Origin: Clostridia bacterium
GTDB taxonomy: Bacteria > Bacillota > Clostridia > Oscillospirales > CAG-382
Assembly: GCA_017399965.1 (NCBI GenBank)
Contig: JAFQAP010000001.1
Coordinates: forward strand, 1 to 58,788
Direction of reading: 5' to 3'
DNA length: 58,788 nt
Every line of letters starts with the position of its first letter. Position 1 is the first letter of the stretch. This document shows positions 34,457 to 42,134 of this stretch, one piece after another. The position numbers and the translations under genes are program-made. The notes beneath the pieces are model-generated. The model made no database searches. It was not told the origin of the DNA and saw only the letters and a list, made by a program, of their open reading frames with translations.

Positions 34457-35719
34457 ATGAAAAGAGTAATATTTCTTATGCTTACTTTGGCTTTGACCCT
34501 TTGCTCCTGCGGTGCGGGTAACGACATTTCGGAGGAAAGCGGGCAGGCTTCGGACACTGTTTCGGAGGATGTGTTTACCCCCGCGCCCCTGGATAACGCT
34601 TTGCTTGTGGTTTACGGAGATTCCATTACCGCCTTGGGCGAATGGGGAAAAACCGTTGCCGAAAACTGCAATATGCGGTTTTTCAACGGTGCAAAAGGGG
34701 GAATAACCAGCACAGAAGGACTTGCGCGGTTTGAAACCTTCGTGGCGTCCCGCGATCCCGATTACGTGACCCTTTGCTTTGGTATGAACGACCTGCTTAT
34801 GACAGCAGTAAACACCCCAAAAGTGACACCCGAGCAGTTCAAGCTTAATATGAAAGCTCTGGCAGAAAAAACTGCGGCGGCGGGTGCCGTTCCTATTCTT
34901 CTTACCACCAATACCATAGATTACGCAAAGTTTTATTCCGCGCAGGGACAAAGCGAATCTATGTACGGGGGACGGGATATAAAAGAATGGGTGGATACAT
35001 ATAACCAAATGACCCGTGAAGTAGCCGCAGAAGGTGGATATCCTCTCATAGATCTGTTTGCGGAATGTTCAAAGCATCCGGAAACACAGGTCGTATGCTC
35101 GGACGGAATACATTTAGGTCCTTTGGGCAACCGCATTTTTGCAGAGCAGATAACGGCATATCTTTTGGAAAACTATATTTCCGATCCGGATGCACCCAAA
35201 GTTGATTACGATACTTCGGTTTTGCTTTCTTCCGGCGAAAAGGCGGATATCGCCCCCAAGCAAAAGAACCTGTGGTATATAGAGGGCACCACCATGACAG
35301 CGGCGGAGACAGAAACCGCCATAGTGTTTAAAAATACCAACGGTCTGTGGCCCGACGCCCAGTGCGCCTTGACCGACGGGATCAAGGTTCCCGTAAAGGA
35401 TGCGGTTTTAAAGGTAAAAATATCCACCGCAAACGTAAACGCAAGCATACTTTTGTATTTCGACGGCGCCTTCCCCCACGCATATGCGGAAGGGCAGTAT
35501 CTTTGTATCAACCCCAAGCTTAACTGCAATACCGATTCTTATACCGGCGATATCACCGCAAATCAGAGTATAGATATAGAAATTCCTCTTTCCTCTCTGG
35601 GCATCCCCTCAAAAAGCATACACGATGGTTACGTTACCTTCTCGGGTATCAAACTGTACGTGGCAGGTAACGCATATCAGTCGGTAACCGTAGAAGAAAT
35701 AAGCGTATATGTAAAATAA
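34457..35719 (+). CDS. SGNH/GDSL hydrolase lipoprotein with C-terminal beta domain
   Basis: 420 aa from the ATG that follows GAAAGGA (34457). Signal peptide with lipobox TLCSC (Cys17). SGNH blocks are seen in order: VVYGDSIT (nucleophile Ser), FNGAKGG, CFGMNDLL (Asn) and CSDGIHLGPLG (Asp and His). About 170 further residues form a probable beta-sandwich. As a surface esterase it could deacetylate polysaccharide or peptidoglycan; the acceptor is unknown. Good confidence in the fold, none in the substrate. Confidence 0.85.
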   Translation: MKRVIFLMLTLALTLCSCGAGNDISEESGQASDTVSEDVFTPAPLDNALLVVYGDSITALGEWGKTVAENCNMRFFNGAKGGITSTEGLARFETFVASRDPDYVTLCFGMNDLLMTAVNTPKVTPEQFKLNMKALAEKTAAAGAVPILLTTNTIDYAKFYSAQGQSESMYGGRDIKEWVDTYNQMTREVAAEGGYPLIDLFAECSKHPETQVVCSDGIHLGPLGNRIFAEQITAYLLENYISDPDAPKVDYDTSVLLSSGEKADIAPKQKNLWYIEGTTMTAAETETAIVFKNTNGLWPDAQCALTDGIKVPVKDAVLKVKISTANVNASILLYFDGAFPHAYAEGQYLCINPKLNCNTDSYTGDITANQSIDIEIPLSSLGIPSKSIHDGYVTFSGIKLYVAGNAYQSVTVEEISVYVK

Positions 35720-35725
35720 AAACCA

Positions 35726-35752
35726 CCCCAAGAAAACTGCGTTTTCTCGGGG
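35726..35752 (+). terminator. Hairpin of the CACCCCAAGAA / TCGGGGACCCCGA family
   Basis: Stem ccccaagaaaac/gttttctcgggg (one mismatch, loop tgc), immediately followed by accccga, so the GGGG can pair with the CCCC on either side. It lies just after the SGNH hydrolase stop codon. Confidence 0.6.
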
Positions 35753-35779
35753 ACCCCGACAAACCACCCCATATAAGCA

Positions 35780-35842
35780 CGGCGGGAGCAAAGCCGCCCG
35801 CCCTACAAAAGATACTCGTAGGGCGGGGGCTTGCCCCCGCCG
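35780..35842. repeat. GC-rich REP-like inverted repeat
   Basis: The arm cggcgggagcaaagccgc...ccctac pairs with gtagggcgggggcttgcccc...gccg around a short AT loop. Its GC content is far above the surroundings, which is typical of dispersed intergenic palindromes. A related GTAGGGACAGACG hairpin lies inside the inverted-repeat arms at 6.9 and 8.5 kb. Confidence 0.7.
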
Positions 35843-35863
35843 TTTGTCGTTGGAGTGAATTTA

Positions 35864-36901
35864 TTACTTGTTTAACGGATGTACTTTAAAATATTCATCC
35901 TGCATTTCCGCCGTACCGAAAAGATAATCGGGGTTATAGGGGAGCGGAAAATAATCTTTATACACCGAATCGTATTGCTCTCGGGTGATATTAAAATATT
36001 CTATGAAATCAAGTATATTCTGGTCTATATCTTCTTTTTCCTCAAGCCATTTATTGAACTGTTCCTCTCCTACATATTGTATTAACGCATAATCTATACG
36101 GTAATATCTGCGGGTGTAACCGTTTCTGTCGGGAACGGAAGTGTAATAACAGTCGTATTTTTCTGAATCGTAATCGCTGAATATAAAGTCAGGATGATTC
36201 CAATACTCTTCGCTGAACCAAGCATCCCAGTTCAACATATATAACTCTAATCCATAGGGCCTTTCGCCGTAAGCAGCTTTTCCCCATTCTTCCAAATAGG
36301 CGTGGCAGAACTCAATATATTCTTCCTTTGAAATATCGTAATACTCTGCAAGTGCTGCAATATTAGCATCTCCGCAGGCACCGAATTTTGGAATATAATC
36401 AAAATCAAAAGTTTTTCTACCTATATACTCTATAAAATCGCCGGGAATAATAGTGAAATGGTCAGAGCGCATTCCGTCACTAGTTATTTCTTCTCTGGGT
36501 TCGTATTCGTCTATACCTTTTTTTAATTCTGCAAACCATTGATCGAGTTCCTCGTCGTCGTACCAAACAGATTTTTCAGTGTTGGAGGTTTCTTCGAGTT
36601 CGCTGGTTTCAGGCACACTCACGTCAGGCGTGCTCACGTCAGGCGCACTCACGTCAGGCGCACTCACTTCGGGTTCGCTCACGTCAGGCGCACTCACTTC
36701 GGGTTCGCTCACGTCAGGTTCGCTGGATTCCGTCAGGCTTTCATCCGGAGTGCTTTCTGCTTTTGAAATCTCTTCGGATATTTCGCTTAATTCGGACATC
36801 TCCGTATCAGTGGAAAAATCACTTGTTCCCCCATCGCAGGAAGCAAACACTACGCATAGTAAAATCATTACCGCTATAGCTGACAGTAATTTGATTTTCA
36901 T
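35864..36901 (-). CDS. Surface lipoprotein with pentapeptide linker
   Basis: 345 aa. Lipobox VFASC (Cys22 of the ATG at 36901, which follows AGGAGG). Residues about 45-105 are low complexity, including imperfect tandem x-P-[DE]-V-S units (SEPDVSEPEVSAPDVS type). A C-terminal domain of about 230 residues is rich in Tyr, Asp and Glu (IDYALIQYVGEEQFNKWLEE) and matches no family I know. It starts 14 nt after the stop of the M23 gene and so belongs to its operon. Confidence 0.7.
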   Translation of the reverse strand: MKIKLLSAIAVMILLCVVFASCDGGTSDFSTDTEMSELSEISEEISKAESTPDESLTESSEPDVSEPEVSAPDVSEPEVSAPDVSAPDVSTPDVSVPETSELEETSNTEKSVWYDDEELDQWFAELKKGIDEYEPREEITSDGMRSDHFTIIPGDFIEYIGRKTFDFDYIPKFGACGDANIAALAEYYDISKEEYIEFCHAYLEEWGKAAYGERPYGLELYMLNWDAWFSEEYWNHPDFIFSDYDSEKYDCYYTSVPDRNGYTRRYYRIDYALIQYVGEEQFNKWLEEKEDIDQNILDFIEYFNITREQYDSVYKDYFPLPYNPDYLFGTAEMQDEYFKVHPLNK

Positions 36902-36914
36902 TGTAATACCTCCT

Positions 36915-39266
36915 TTAATACGGCGTGCCGGTAAATCGTATATCATCATAGTAAAACGCATACGGATTAATTATACTTTCTCTGTTGGGTGCAGTAGTAT
37001 CTCCGTGAGGATTATTTGCTGTTCCGGTAGGCATAGTGTTTGTTACATATATTTCTAAATGCAGGTGCGAGCCATAGTTCAGGCCGCCTGTGTTTCCGGC
37101 ATATCCAACGAGGTCGCCTTCTCGCACGCAGGTATTCTTTTCTACGGATACACTTGACATGTGCATATAAACTATAGCAAACGGCAAGTCAGTGTGTGGA
37201 TCTTTTTCACTGACATCGCGTACAACATCCTCTTTGTTAACTGCGCCTGTCCATAATACTACGTAGTTACCCATTCCGGTGTCGCTGTAATGATAGTCAA
37301 CTTTTGCAACATAAGCGTCTGTTACAGCGTATAACAGTTCGCCTGAATTTGCGCTTATATCTAGTCCCTTATGGTATGAACTGTTGCGAACTCCTACTGG
37401 TGAGGTGGCGTGGATATTTGCTTTTGAGCTATCTGGCCTAAACGGTTCCAAAGGATATTCCCAGCCCAGCAAAGAATATGCATTACTGTAACGTATACTT
37501 AAGTAATAGTTGCTGTAAGTGTTCTCGTCATCAATGCCCTTGATTTTTATATAGTAATCCGTAAGCGGCGATGTTTTTGTATTAACAAACGAGAACGTTA
37601 TGTGTTTTATAACTTGTGAGCCGTTGAGAGATGCGTCGGAAGTAGTTTTACAGGCAACGGCTGTGCCGTCCGAAGTCAATACTACTATTCTGTGATTACA
37701 CTGTACGGCGGATAATGTAAATTCAAGTCTGCCGTGGCGCGGTGGAGTTATTTTGAAATAATCAACGTCAGTCGTGCTGCTTATAAGACCCTGCACCGAA
37801 GTTACAATAGACGGTTCAGCCACCATTTCAAGGAAATCTGCGGTGGATGTTGAATTATTACTCTCGGTTTCATTTTCTATGCTGTATGTAAGGATCAGAG
37901 AAGGGAATTTAGCGGTATCACCGCAATTGCTTGTGTATACAACGTTATAGTCATTCAAAGAGGAATCTGTGTTCTGAATCCAAATGCCGTAGTTGGGGTA
38001 GGTGCCGTTTTTTGTTTTAATATAATAGTCGGTAACATCAAATGTAACGGTTCCGTTGGGAAAATCTGCCGGAACATTAGTATCAAGCACGATTCCGTCT
38101 CTCGGTCTGTTGTTGTAACATACGGTGGGTTCGTTCCACGGTGTTGCAATAAGCTTTGCAGTAAACGGACCGCCGGTTGTAGAGTTTGGTGTGAGGGTAA
38201 AAACAAATTGAGCCTTCAAAACCTCGGAGTTTGCCGGAACATCGGGAAGCGTACCGAACCTGATAAGGCTGTAGTGTTGAACTCCGTTTAACTTGCCAAT
38301 ATACATTCTTGTTTCATTAGCATGCTCTCCCGCCGTATCACCGGAGTGGATATACGTATCTGAATAATTGCTTACTGCTTTATTATTCGTCACTGTAGGG
38401 TCAATTACCACGGGATAAACTCTGTCGGCAGAGTTCAGCCACTCTTTATCTGGTGTCATAACCACGGTGCATATATCGTCCGTTTGTTTTAAGGTTATGC
38501 GGAAGGAGCGGGAACCGTTACCCGCAGAATCGTACATATACGGAGAATGCACGGTGTATATCGGGTTACCGGCTTCATCAATAAAATCAATACTGTTGTC
38601 CGGATTAAGAACTGCTGTAAGCTCACCGCAATTATAGGTGTAGTATATCGCGTTTCCGTCCTTGGGGGAGTATATGGTTATATCTTCTTTAACCTTATAC
38701 TGGGAAACGGTATAATTTACGTCTATAAGCTTATTGCCCGAAAACGGAGAATTGTATTTTATAGACGCACCTGCGTTCTTTGCGGCAAATTTGTTGTTTT
38801 GGCTATCTTGGTTTCGGCTTACGGTTGCAGAAACTTGTGTTTTTAACGTGTCTTTTGTGCCCAGTGCGTTTTGCACGGAAACGTTCCAAGACAAGGTGTG
38901 TTCATCCACGGTTATCTTTACAAGCTCGCCGCCATCGTTTTCCCCTCGGAAAGATACGTCAAACCCGCCGTGGCCTTTATTCTGGTAACGGCCGTTTTTT
39001 AATGTCAGCGTGTTGTCTATCTCTTTCCAAGTGTTATCCGATATATCGTAATAGTTTACCGGATCAGCATACGTGGTGGCAACTGCTGTGCCGTCGGACA
39101 TTAGGAAATGCTTTTCATATTCGTTTCGCATTTCCGGCATTTCGTAAGCGATGTCGGGTCCATCGCTCGTGACTTTTTCATCCTGCGCTGCGGCAAATAC
39201 CATAAACGGTAAAGTAAGGGTAATGGCAAGGATGAAAGCTGTGAACTTTTTGGTGGAAGTTTTCAT
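36915..39266 (-). CDS. Secreted M23 peptidase with DNRLRE-type repeat domain
   Basis: 783 aa. Signal peptide (residues 1-28, ending FMVFAAAQ). The N-terminal half resembles DNRLRE/teneurin-like exoproteins (VIDPTVTNNKAVSNYSDTYI-like strand then YIGKLNGVQHYSLIRF), followed by a PPC-like beta domain (about 480-600). The C-terminal M23 endopeptidase has zinc ligands in YHKGLDI and GSHLHLEI. The site is complete, so it should cut peptidoglycan cross-links outside the cell. The start at 39266 is chosen because the upstream ATG at 39302 overlaps the promoter -10 region. Confidence 0.82.
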   Translation of the reverse strand: MKTSTKKFTAFILAITLTLPFMVFAAAQDEKVTSDGPDIAYEMPEMRNEYEKHFLMSDGTAVATTYADPVNYYDISDNTWKEIDNTLTLKNGRYQNKGHGGFDVSFRGENDGGELVKITVDEHTLSWNVSVQNALGTKDTLKTQVSATVSRNQDSQNNKFAAKNAGASIKYNSPFSGNKLIDVNYTVSQYKVKEDITIYSPKDGNAIYYTYNCGELTAVLNPDNSIDFIDEAGNPIYTVHSPYMYDSAGNGSRSFRITLKQTDDICTVVMTPDKEWLNSADRVYPVVIDPTVTNNKAVSNYSDTYIHSGDTAGEHANETRMYIGKLNGVQHYSLIRFGTLPDVPANSEVLKAQFVFTLTPNSTTGGPFTAKLIATPWNEPTVCYNNRPRDGIVLDTNVPADFPNGTVTFDVTDYYIKTKNGTYPNYGIWIQNTDSSLNDYNVVYTSNCGDTAKFPSLILTYSIENETESNNSTSTADFLEMVAEPSIVTSVQGLISSTTDVDYFKITPPRHGRLEFTLSAVQCNHRIVVLTSDGTAVACKTTSDASLNGSQVIKHITFSFVNTKTSPLTDYYIKIKGIDDENTYSNYYLSIRYSNAYSLLGWEYPLEPFRPDSSKANIHATSPVGVRNSSYHKGLDISANSGELLYAVTDAYVAKVDYHYSDTGMGNYVVLWTGAVNKEDVVRDVSEKDPHTDLPFAIVYMHMSSVSVEKNTCVREGDLVGYAGNTGGLNYGSHLHLEIYVTNTMPTGTANNPHGDTTAPNRESIINPYAFYYDDIRFTGTPY

Positions 39267-39306
39267 AGTTGTAATTATCCTTTCTTTGTTTAGTTTTGTC
39301 ATATAT

Positions 39307-39335
39307 ATACTACCATAATATGGGTAAAATGTCTA
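39307..39335 (-). promoter_or_regulatory. Probable promoter of the M23/lipoprotein operon
   Basis: Minus strand TAGACA (39330-39335), 17 bp, TAGTAT (39307-39312). This places the transcript start near 39300 and rules out the ATG at 39302 as start codon. Confidence 0.55.
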
Positions 39336-39496
39336 TAAATATTTTGTGAACAATTGTAATTTTGTGCAAAATCACAATACGGTTACTTGCGCTTTGCAAG
39401 TACGAATATTTTTCTTCATATATATAGTGACAAAAACAAGAAAAACATCTATAAAAAATTTTTCGCTTTTTAAAAGTTTGTGAAAATTAAACAAAA

Positions 39497-39517
39497 ATGA
39501 CTGCGTGAAGCAGTCAT
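39497..39517 (-). terminator. Terminator of the acetyltransferase gene
   Basis: Stem atgactgc/gcagtcat followed on the minus strand by TTTTTGTTT. The gap to the M23 promoter is AT-rich and also holds one micro-palindrome, tacttgc/gcaagta, at 39384-39402. Confidence 0.8.
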
Positions 39518-39538
39518 CTTTTATCGAAGCAACCGGGT

Positions 39539-40141
39539 TTATATATCTATCTTTCTGTCTTTAAAATAGTATTCCTTGTCTCTTTCGCCTATGGGACGCA
39601 AAACTTTGCAGGGGTTTCCCACAGCCACCACGTTTGATGGAATATCCTTTGTGACCACGCTTCCCGCGCCTATCACCGTGTTATCCCCGATAGTTACTCC
39701 GGGGAGAATTATCGCCCCTGCGCCGATCCAGCAATTTCTGCCTATCCGCACCGATGCGTTGTATTGGTATCCCTTTTCCCGCAAGCGGGGCAATATGGGA
39801 TGTCCTGCCGTGGCAACGGTAACGTTTGGACCGAACATTGTACAGTCTCCCACGTAAATGTGGGTGTCGTCCACCAAGGTCAGATTAAAATTTGCATATA
39901 CGTTTTTGCCGAAGTGCAGGTGCTTTCCGCCCCAATTGGAGCGAAGAGGAGGCTCTATATAGCATCCGTCACCTATTTCCGCAAACATTTCCTTTAAAAG
40001 CGCCTGCCGTTTTTCTGTTTCCTTAGGGCGGGTGGAGTTGTATTCATACAGCTTTTCCATACGTTCAAGCTGCTCCCGCATAATACTTTCGTCTGTGGGA
40101 AGATATAATTCTCCCGTATGCAGACAGTCCTTGTGTGCCAT
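39539..40141 (-). CDS. Maltose/galactoside O-acetyltransferase family protein
   Basis: 200 aa, hexapeptide left-handed beta-helix enzyme. The N-terminal Maa domain (LPTDESIMREQLERMEKLYEYN pattern, residues 13-35) precedes hexapeptide coils with GADGRIWIGAGAIILPGV-like repeats (here NCWIGAGAIILPGV, then TIGDNTVIGAGSVVTKDI). The catalytic His probably lies in TAGHPI. It transfers acetyl from acetyl-CoA to a sugar hydroxyl. Length matches LacA/Maa. Monocistronic. Confidence 0.9.
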   Translation of the reverse strand: MAHKDCLHTGELYLPTDESIMREQLERMEKLYEYNSTRPKETEKRQALLKEMFAEIGDGCYIEPPLRSNWGGKHLHFGKNVYANFNLTLVDDTHIYVGDCTMFGPNVTVATAGHPILPRLREKGYQYNASVRIGRNCWIGAGAIILPGVTIGDNTVIGAGSVVTKDIPSNVVAVGNPCKVLRPIGERDKEYYFKDRKIDI

Positions 40142-40213
40142 AAGCTTACCTCCTGTCGGGTTGTATTAATTATACCTCGGCTTTTCCTTTAAATCAACCG
40201 TTTTTCTTCCGTC

Positions 40214-40242
40214 TTGACAAATTTTTATAAAAGGAGTAGAAT
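40214..40242 (+). promoter_or_regulatory. Sigma-A promoter of the transglutaminase lipoprotein gene
   Basis: TTGACA (40214-40219), 17 bp, TAGAAT (40237-40242). Confidence 0.8.
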
Positions 40243-40274
40243 ACTGTAAAGTAAATTATACGGAGGTTTTTGCA

Positions 40275-41633
40275 GTGAAAAAGGTTATAGCGGCTATCAT
40301 TGTATGCGCATTTCTTTTGGTTTCGGTTTGCGCCTGCCAAAGCGGAGGCAATAATACCTCTTTGCCCGGAGTTTCGGATTTTGATGGTTTTGTAAGTATG
40401 ATGGAGCAAAGCGGTTTTGAACCGCAGGTTTCCTTTATTGAAGTAAGCGGAGACGGTTCCGAGGACGAAGAAAGCAAGCCCGAAGAAAGCAAGCCCGAGG
40501 AGAGCAAGCCCGAGGAGAGCAAGCCCGAGGAGAGCAAACCCGAGGAAAGCAAACCCGAGGAAAGCAGACCCGAAGAAAGTAAGCCGGAGGAAAGCAAACC
40601 CGAAGAGAGCAAACCCGAAGAGAGTAAGCCCGAGGAGAGCAGACCCGAAGAGAGCAAACCCGAGGAAAGTAAGCCCGAGGAAAGTAAACCCGAAGAGAGC
40701 AAACCCGAAGAAAGCAAGCCCGAAGAGAGCAAACCCGAAGAGAGTAAGCCCGAAGAGAGCAAGCCCGAGGAAAAGCCCAAATACGATTACACCACGGGAC
40801 AAAAGCACACTCCTTTAAAAAACACCGATAGATATTTGTATTCCATTCTTAACGCTCAGCAAAAAGAGTGGTACCGTAAAATAGACGCCGCAGTAAAAAA
40901 TCTTGAAGAAAAGGTATGTCTGGATACAGAGCTTACGGGAAATAACAATTATTATATTTTCTATATTTATGCTGCAGATAACCCCGAACTTTTCTATCTG
41001 GGCGCCCAGATAGGGGTTGAATACGGCACGGGCAAGGATAGCCTGCTGTTCACTTATTCCGATGGCGTTTCCGATTGCGGTCTTGATTACGGCAGTATGA
41101 CACCCGAACTCAAACAAAGCATACTTTCCAAAAAAGCCCGTTTTGATGCAGAGGTTCAGCGTATAGTAAGCACCATACCTGCAGATGCACCCGACGTTGT
41201 AAAAGAAAAGCTTATATACGACCGTATACTTATAGATTCAAGCTATCAAAAGGGTGCAGTATGGGAAGGCGCCGCGCCCGACCCTTGGAGCGCATACGGT
41301 GTGATTATAAACCACACCGGCGTCTGCGAATCCTATGCGGAAGCGTTCCATACCCTTTGTCATATGGTTGGCATTAAATGTGTGGAGATAATGGGAACGG
41401 GCAACGGCGAAAGCCATAAATGGAGCGCAGTCTTGCTTGACGGAGAATGGTATATGTGCGATGTCACCTTTGATGACCCCACAAACGGCAAACCCGGGGA
41501 AACCCGCCATGATTATTTTAATCTCACCGCCAAGCAGATGCAGGAAAAGAATCACTCCGTAAGTGATATTTATTGGAAATCCCCCTCCTGCAACGGCACA
41601 AAATACAGCTACGAAAACTATTTCGGCAAATAA
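40275..41633 (+). CDS. Transglutaminase-like lipoprotein with 20-copy PEESK linker
   Basis: 452 aa from a GTG start 7 nt after CGGAGG. Lipobox CACQ with Cys21. After about 65 residues come 19 copies of PEES[KR] and one PEEK (DNA 40479-40775, 15-bp units), a charged flexible spacer. The C-terminal transglutaminase-like domain carries the triad Cys351 (GVCESYA), His381 (SHKWSAV) and Asp396 (MCDVTFDDP). It could be a cell-surface peptidase or cross-linking enzyme; bacterial members of the family are often proteases. The spacer probably carries the domain across the cell wall. Confidence 0.85.
   Translation: MKKVIAAIIVCAFLLVSVCACQSGGNNTSLPGVSDFDGFVSMMEQSGFEPQVSFIEVSGDGSEDEESKPEESKPEESKPEESKPEESKPEESKPEESRPEESKPEESKPEESKPEESKPEESRPEESKPEESKPEESKPEESKPEESKPEESKPEESKPEESKPEEKPKYDYTTGQKHTPLKNTDRYLYSILNAQQKEWYRKIDAAVKNLEEKVCLDTELTGNNNYYIFYIYAADNPELFYLGAQIGVEYGTGKDSLLFTYSDGVSDCGLDYGSMTPELKQSILSKKARFDAEVQRIVSTIPADAPDVVKEKLIYDRILIDSSYQKGAVWEGAAPDPWSAYGVIINHTGVCESYAEAFHTLCHMVGIKCVEIMGTGNGESHKWSAVLLDGEWYMCDVTFDDPTNGKPGETRHDYFNLTAKQMQEKNHSVSDIYWKSPSCNGTKYSYENYFGK
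40479..40775 (+). repeat. 15-bp tandem repeat array inside the coding region
   Basis: 297 bp of nearly identical 15-mers encoding PEESK/PEESR. Third-position changes between units (agc/agt, gaa/gag, aag/aaa) show it is not a recent expansion or an assembly artefact. Confidence 0.9.
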
Positions 41634-41640
41634 TTTTAAA

Positions 41641-41978
41641 AGACCTTGTGAAAAACAAGGTCTCAGAGCGAAGACAAAGTCGGTCTTTACGTGCTTGAAA
41701 AGAAAGAAAAAGAACAGCCAAAAGAAAAAAGTATGCTTTTTTAAATCGGAAGCATACTTTTCTTTTTGTCGGGGTCCCCGAGAATCCGTAAGGCTTCTTG
41801 GGGTGATTTTAAAAAGGAACAAAAAATATTGATTTTTTCAAGCACTTCCACGAAAAGCTCGACTACCGTAGATAACTACGCCTACGCTCGCTTTTCGTGA
41901 AAAATACCTGCCTTTGTCCCACTCTGCCCAATCTGCAGACTTTGTCTGCAGATTGAGACCTTGTGAAAAACAAGGTCT
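41641..41978 (+). repeat. Terminator hairpin duplicated around a ~290-bp non-coding insert
   Basis: A 23-nt hairpin sequence (agaccttgt / acaaggtct with a 5-nt loop) occurs identically at 41641-41663 and 41956-41978. Only the second copy keeps the T-run. Between them lie a TCGGGGACCCCGA-family element (41770-41804), a branched palindrome (cacgaaaagc/gcttttcgtg, 41849-41899, with inner cgtag/ctacg) and a palindrome aatctgcagac/gtctgcagatt (41929-41954). This accounts for most of the 501-bp gap before the MMPL gene. Confidence 0.7.
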
Positions 41979-41985
41979 TTTTTAT
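41956..41985 (+). terminator. Rho-independent terminator
   Basis: The second copy of the duplicated hairpin, followed by TTTTTTTAT; the functional terminator for the upstream transcript. Confidence 0.75.
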
Positions 41986-42039
41986 CGGGGTGATTGAAAA
42001 AGGCGAGGGTTATGCCAGTATTTTTCTGTGGATATTCGG

Positions 42040-42068
42040 TTGACTTACTTTGTAAACGGGTGTATAAT
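42040..42068 (+). promoter_or_regulatory. Sigma-A promoter of the MMPL operon
   Basis: TTGACT (42040-42045), 17 bp, TATAAT (42063-42068). Confidence 0.8.
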
Positions 42069-42134
42069 GTTAAGAGATTTCGATATTTTTTGATATAGAT
42101 TGATTATATATCCAAACGAAAGGAAATGCGTGGT

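Noticed and set aside
40479..40775. CRISPR or minisatellite artefact
   Set aside because: The 15-bp units keep an open frame and vary at synonymous positions, so they are a coding repeat.
40194..40808. Long leftward open frames opposite the PEESK repeats, encoding LLSSG and LFGFA repeats
   Set aside because: They are the antisense reading of the 15-bp coding repeat, without ribosome site or signal sequence; the rightward gene has promoter, ribosome site and an intact enzyme domain.
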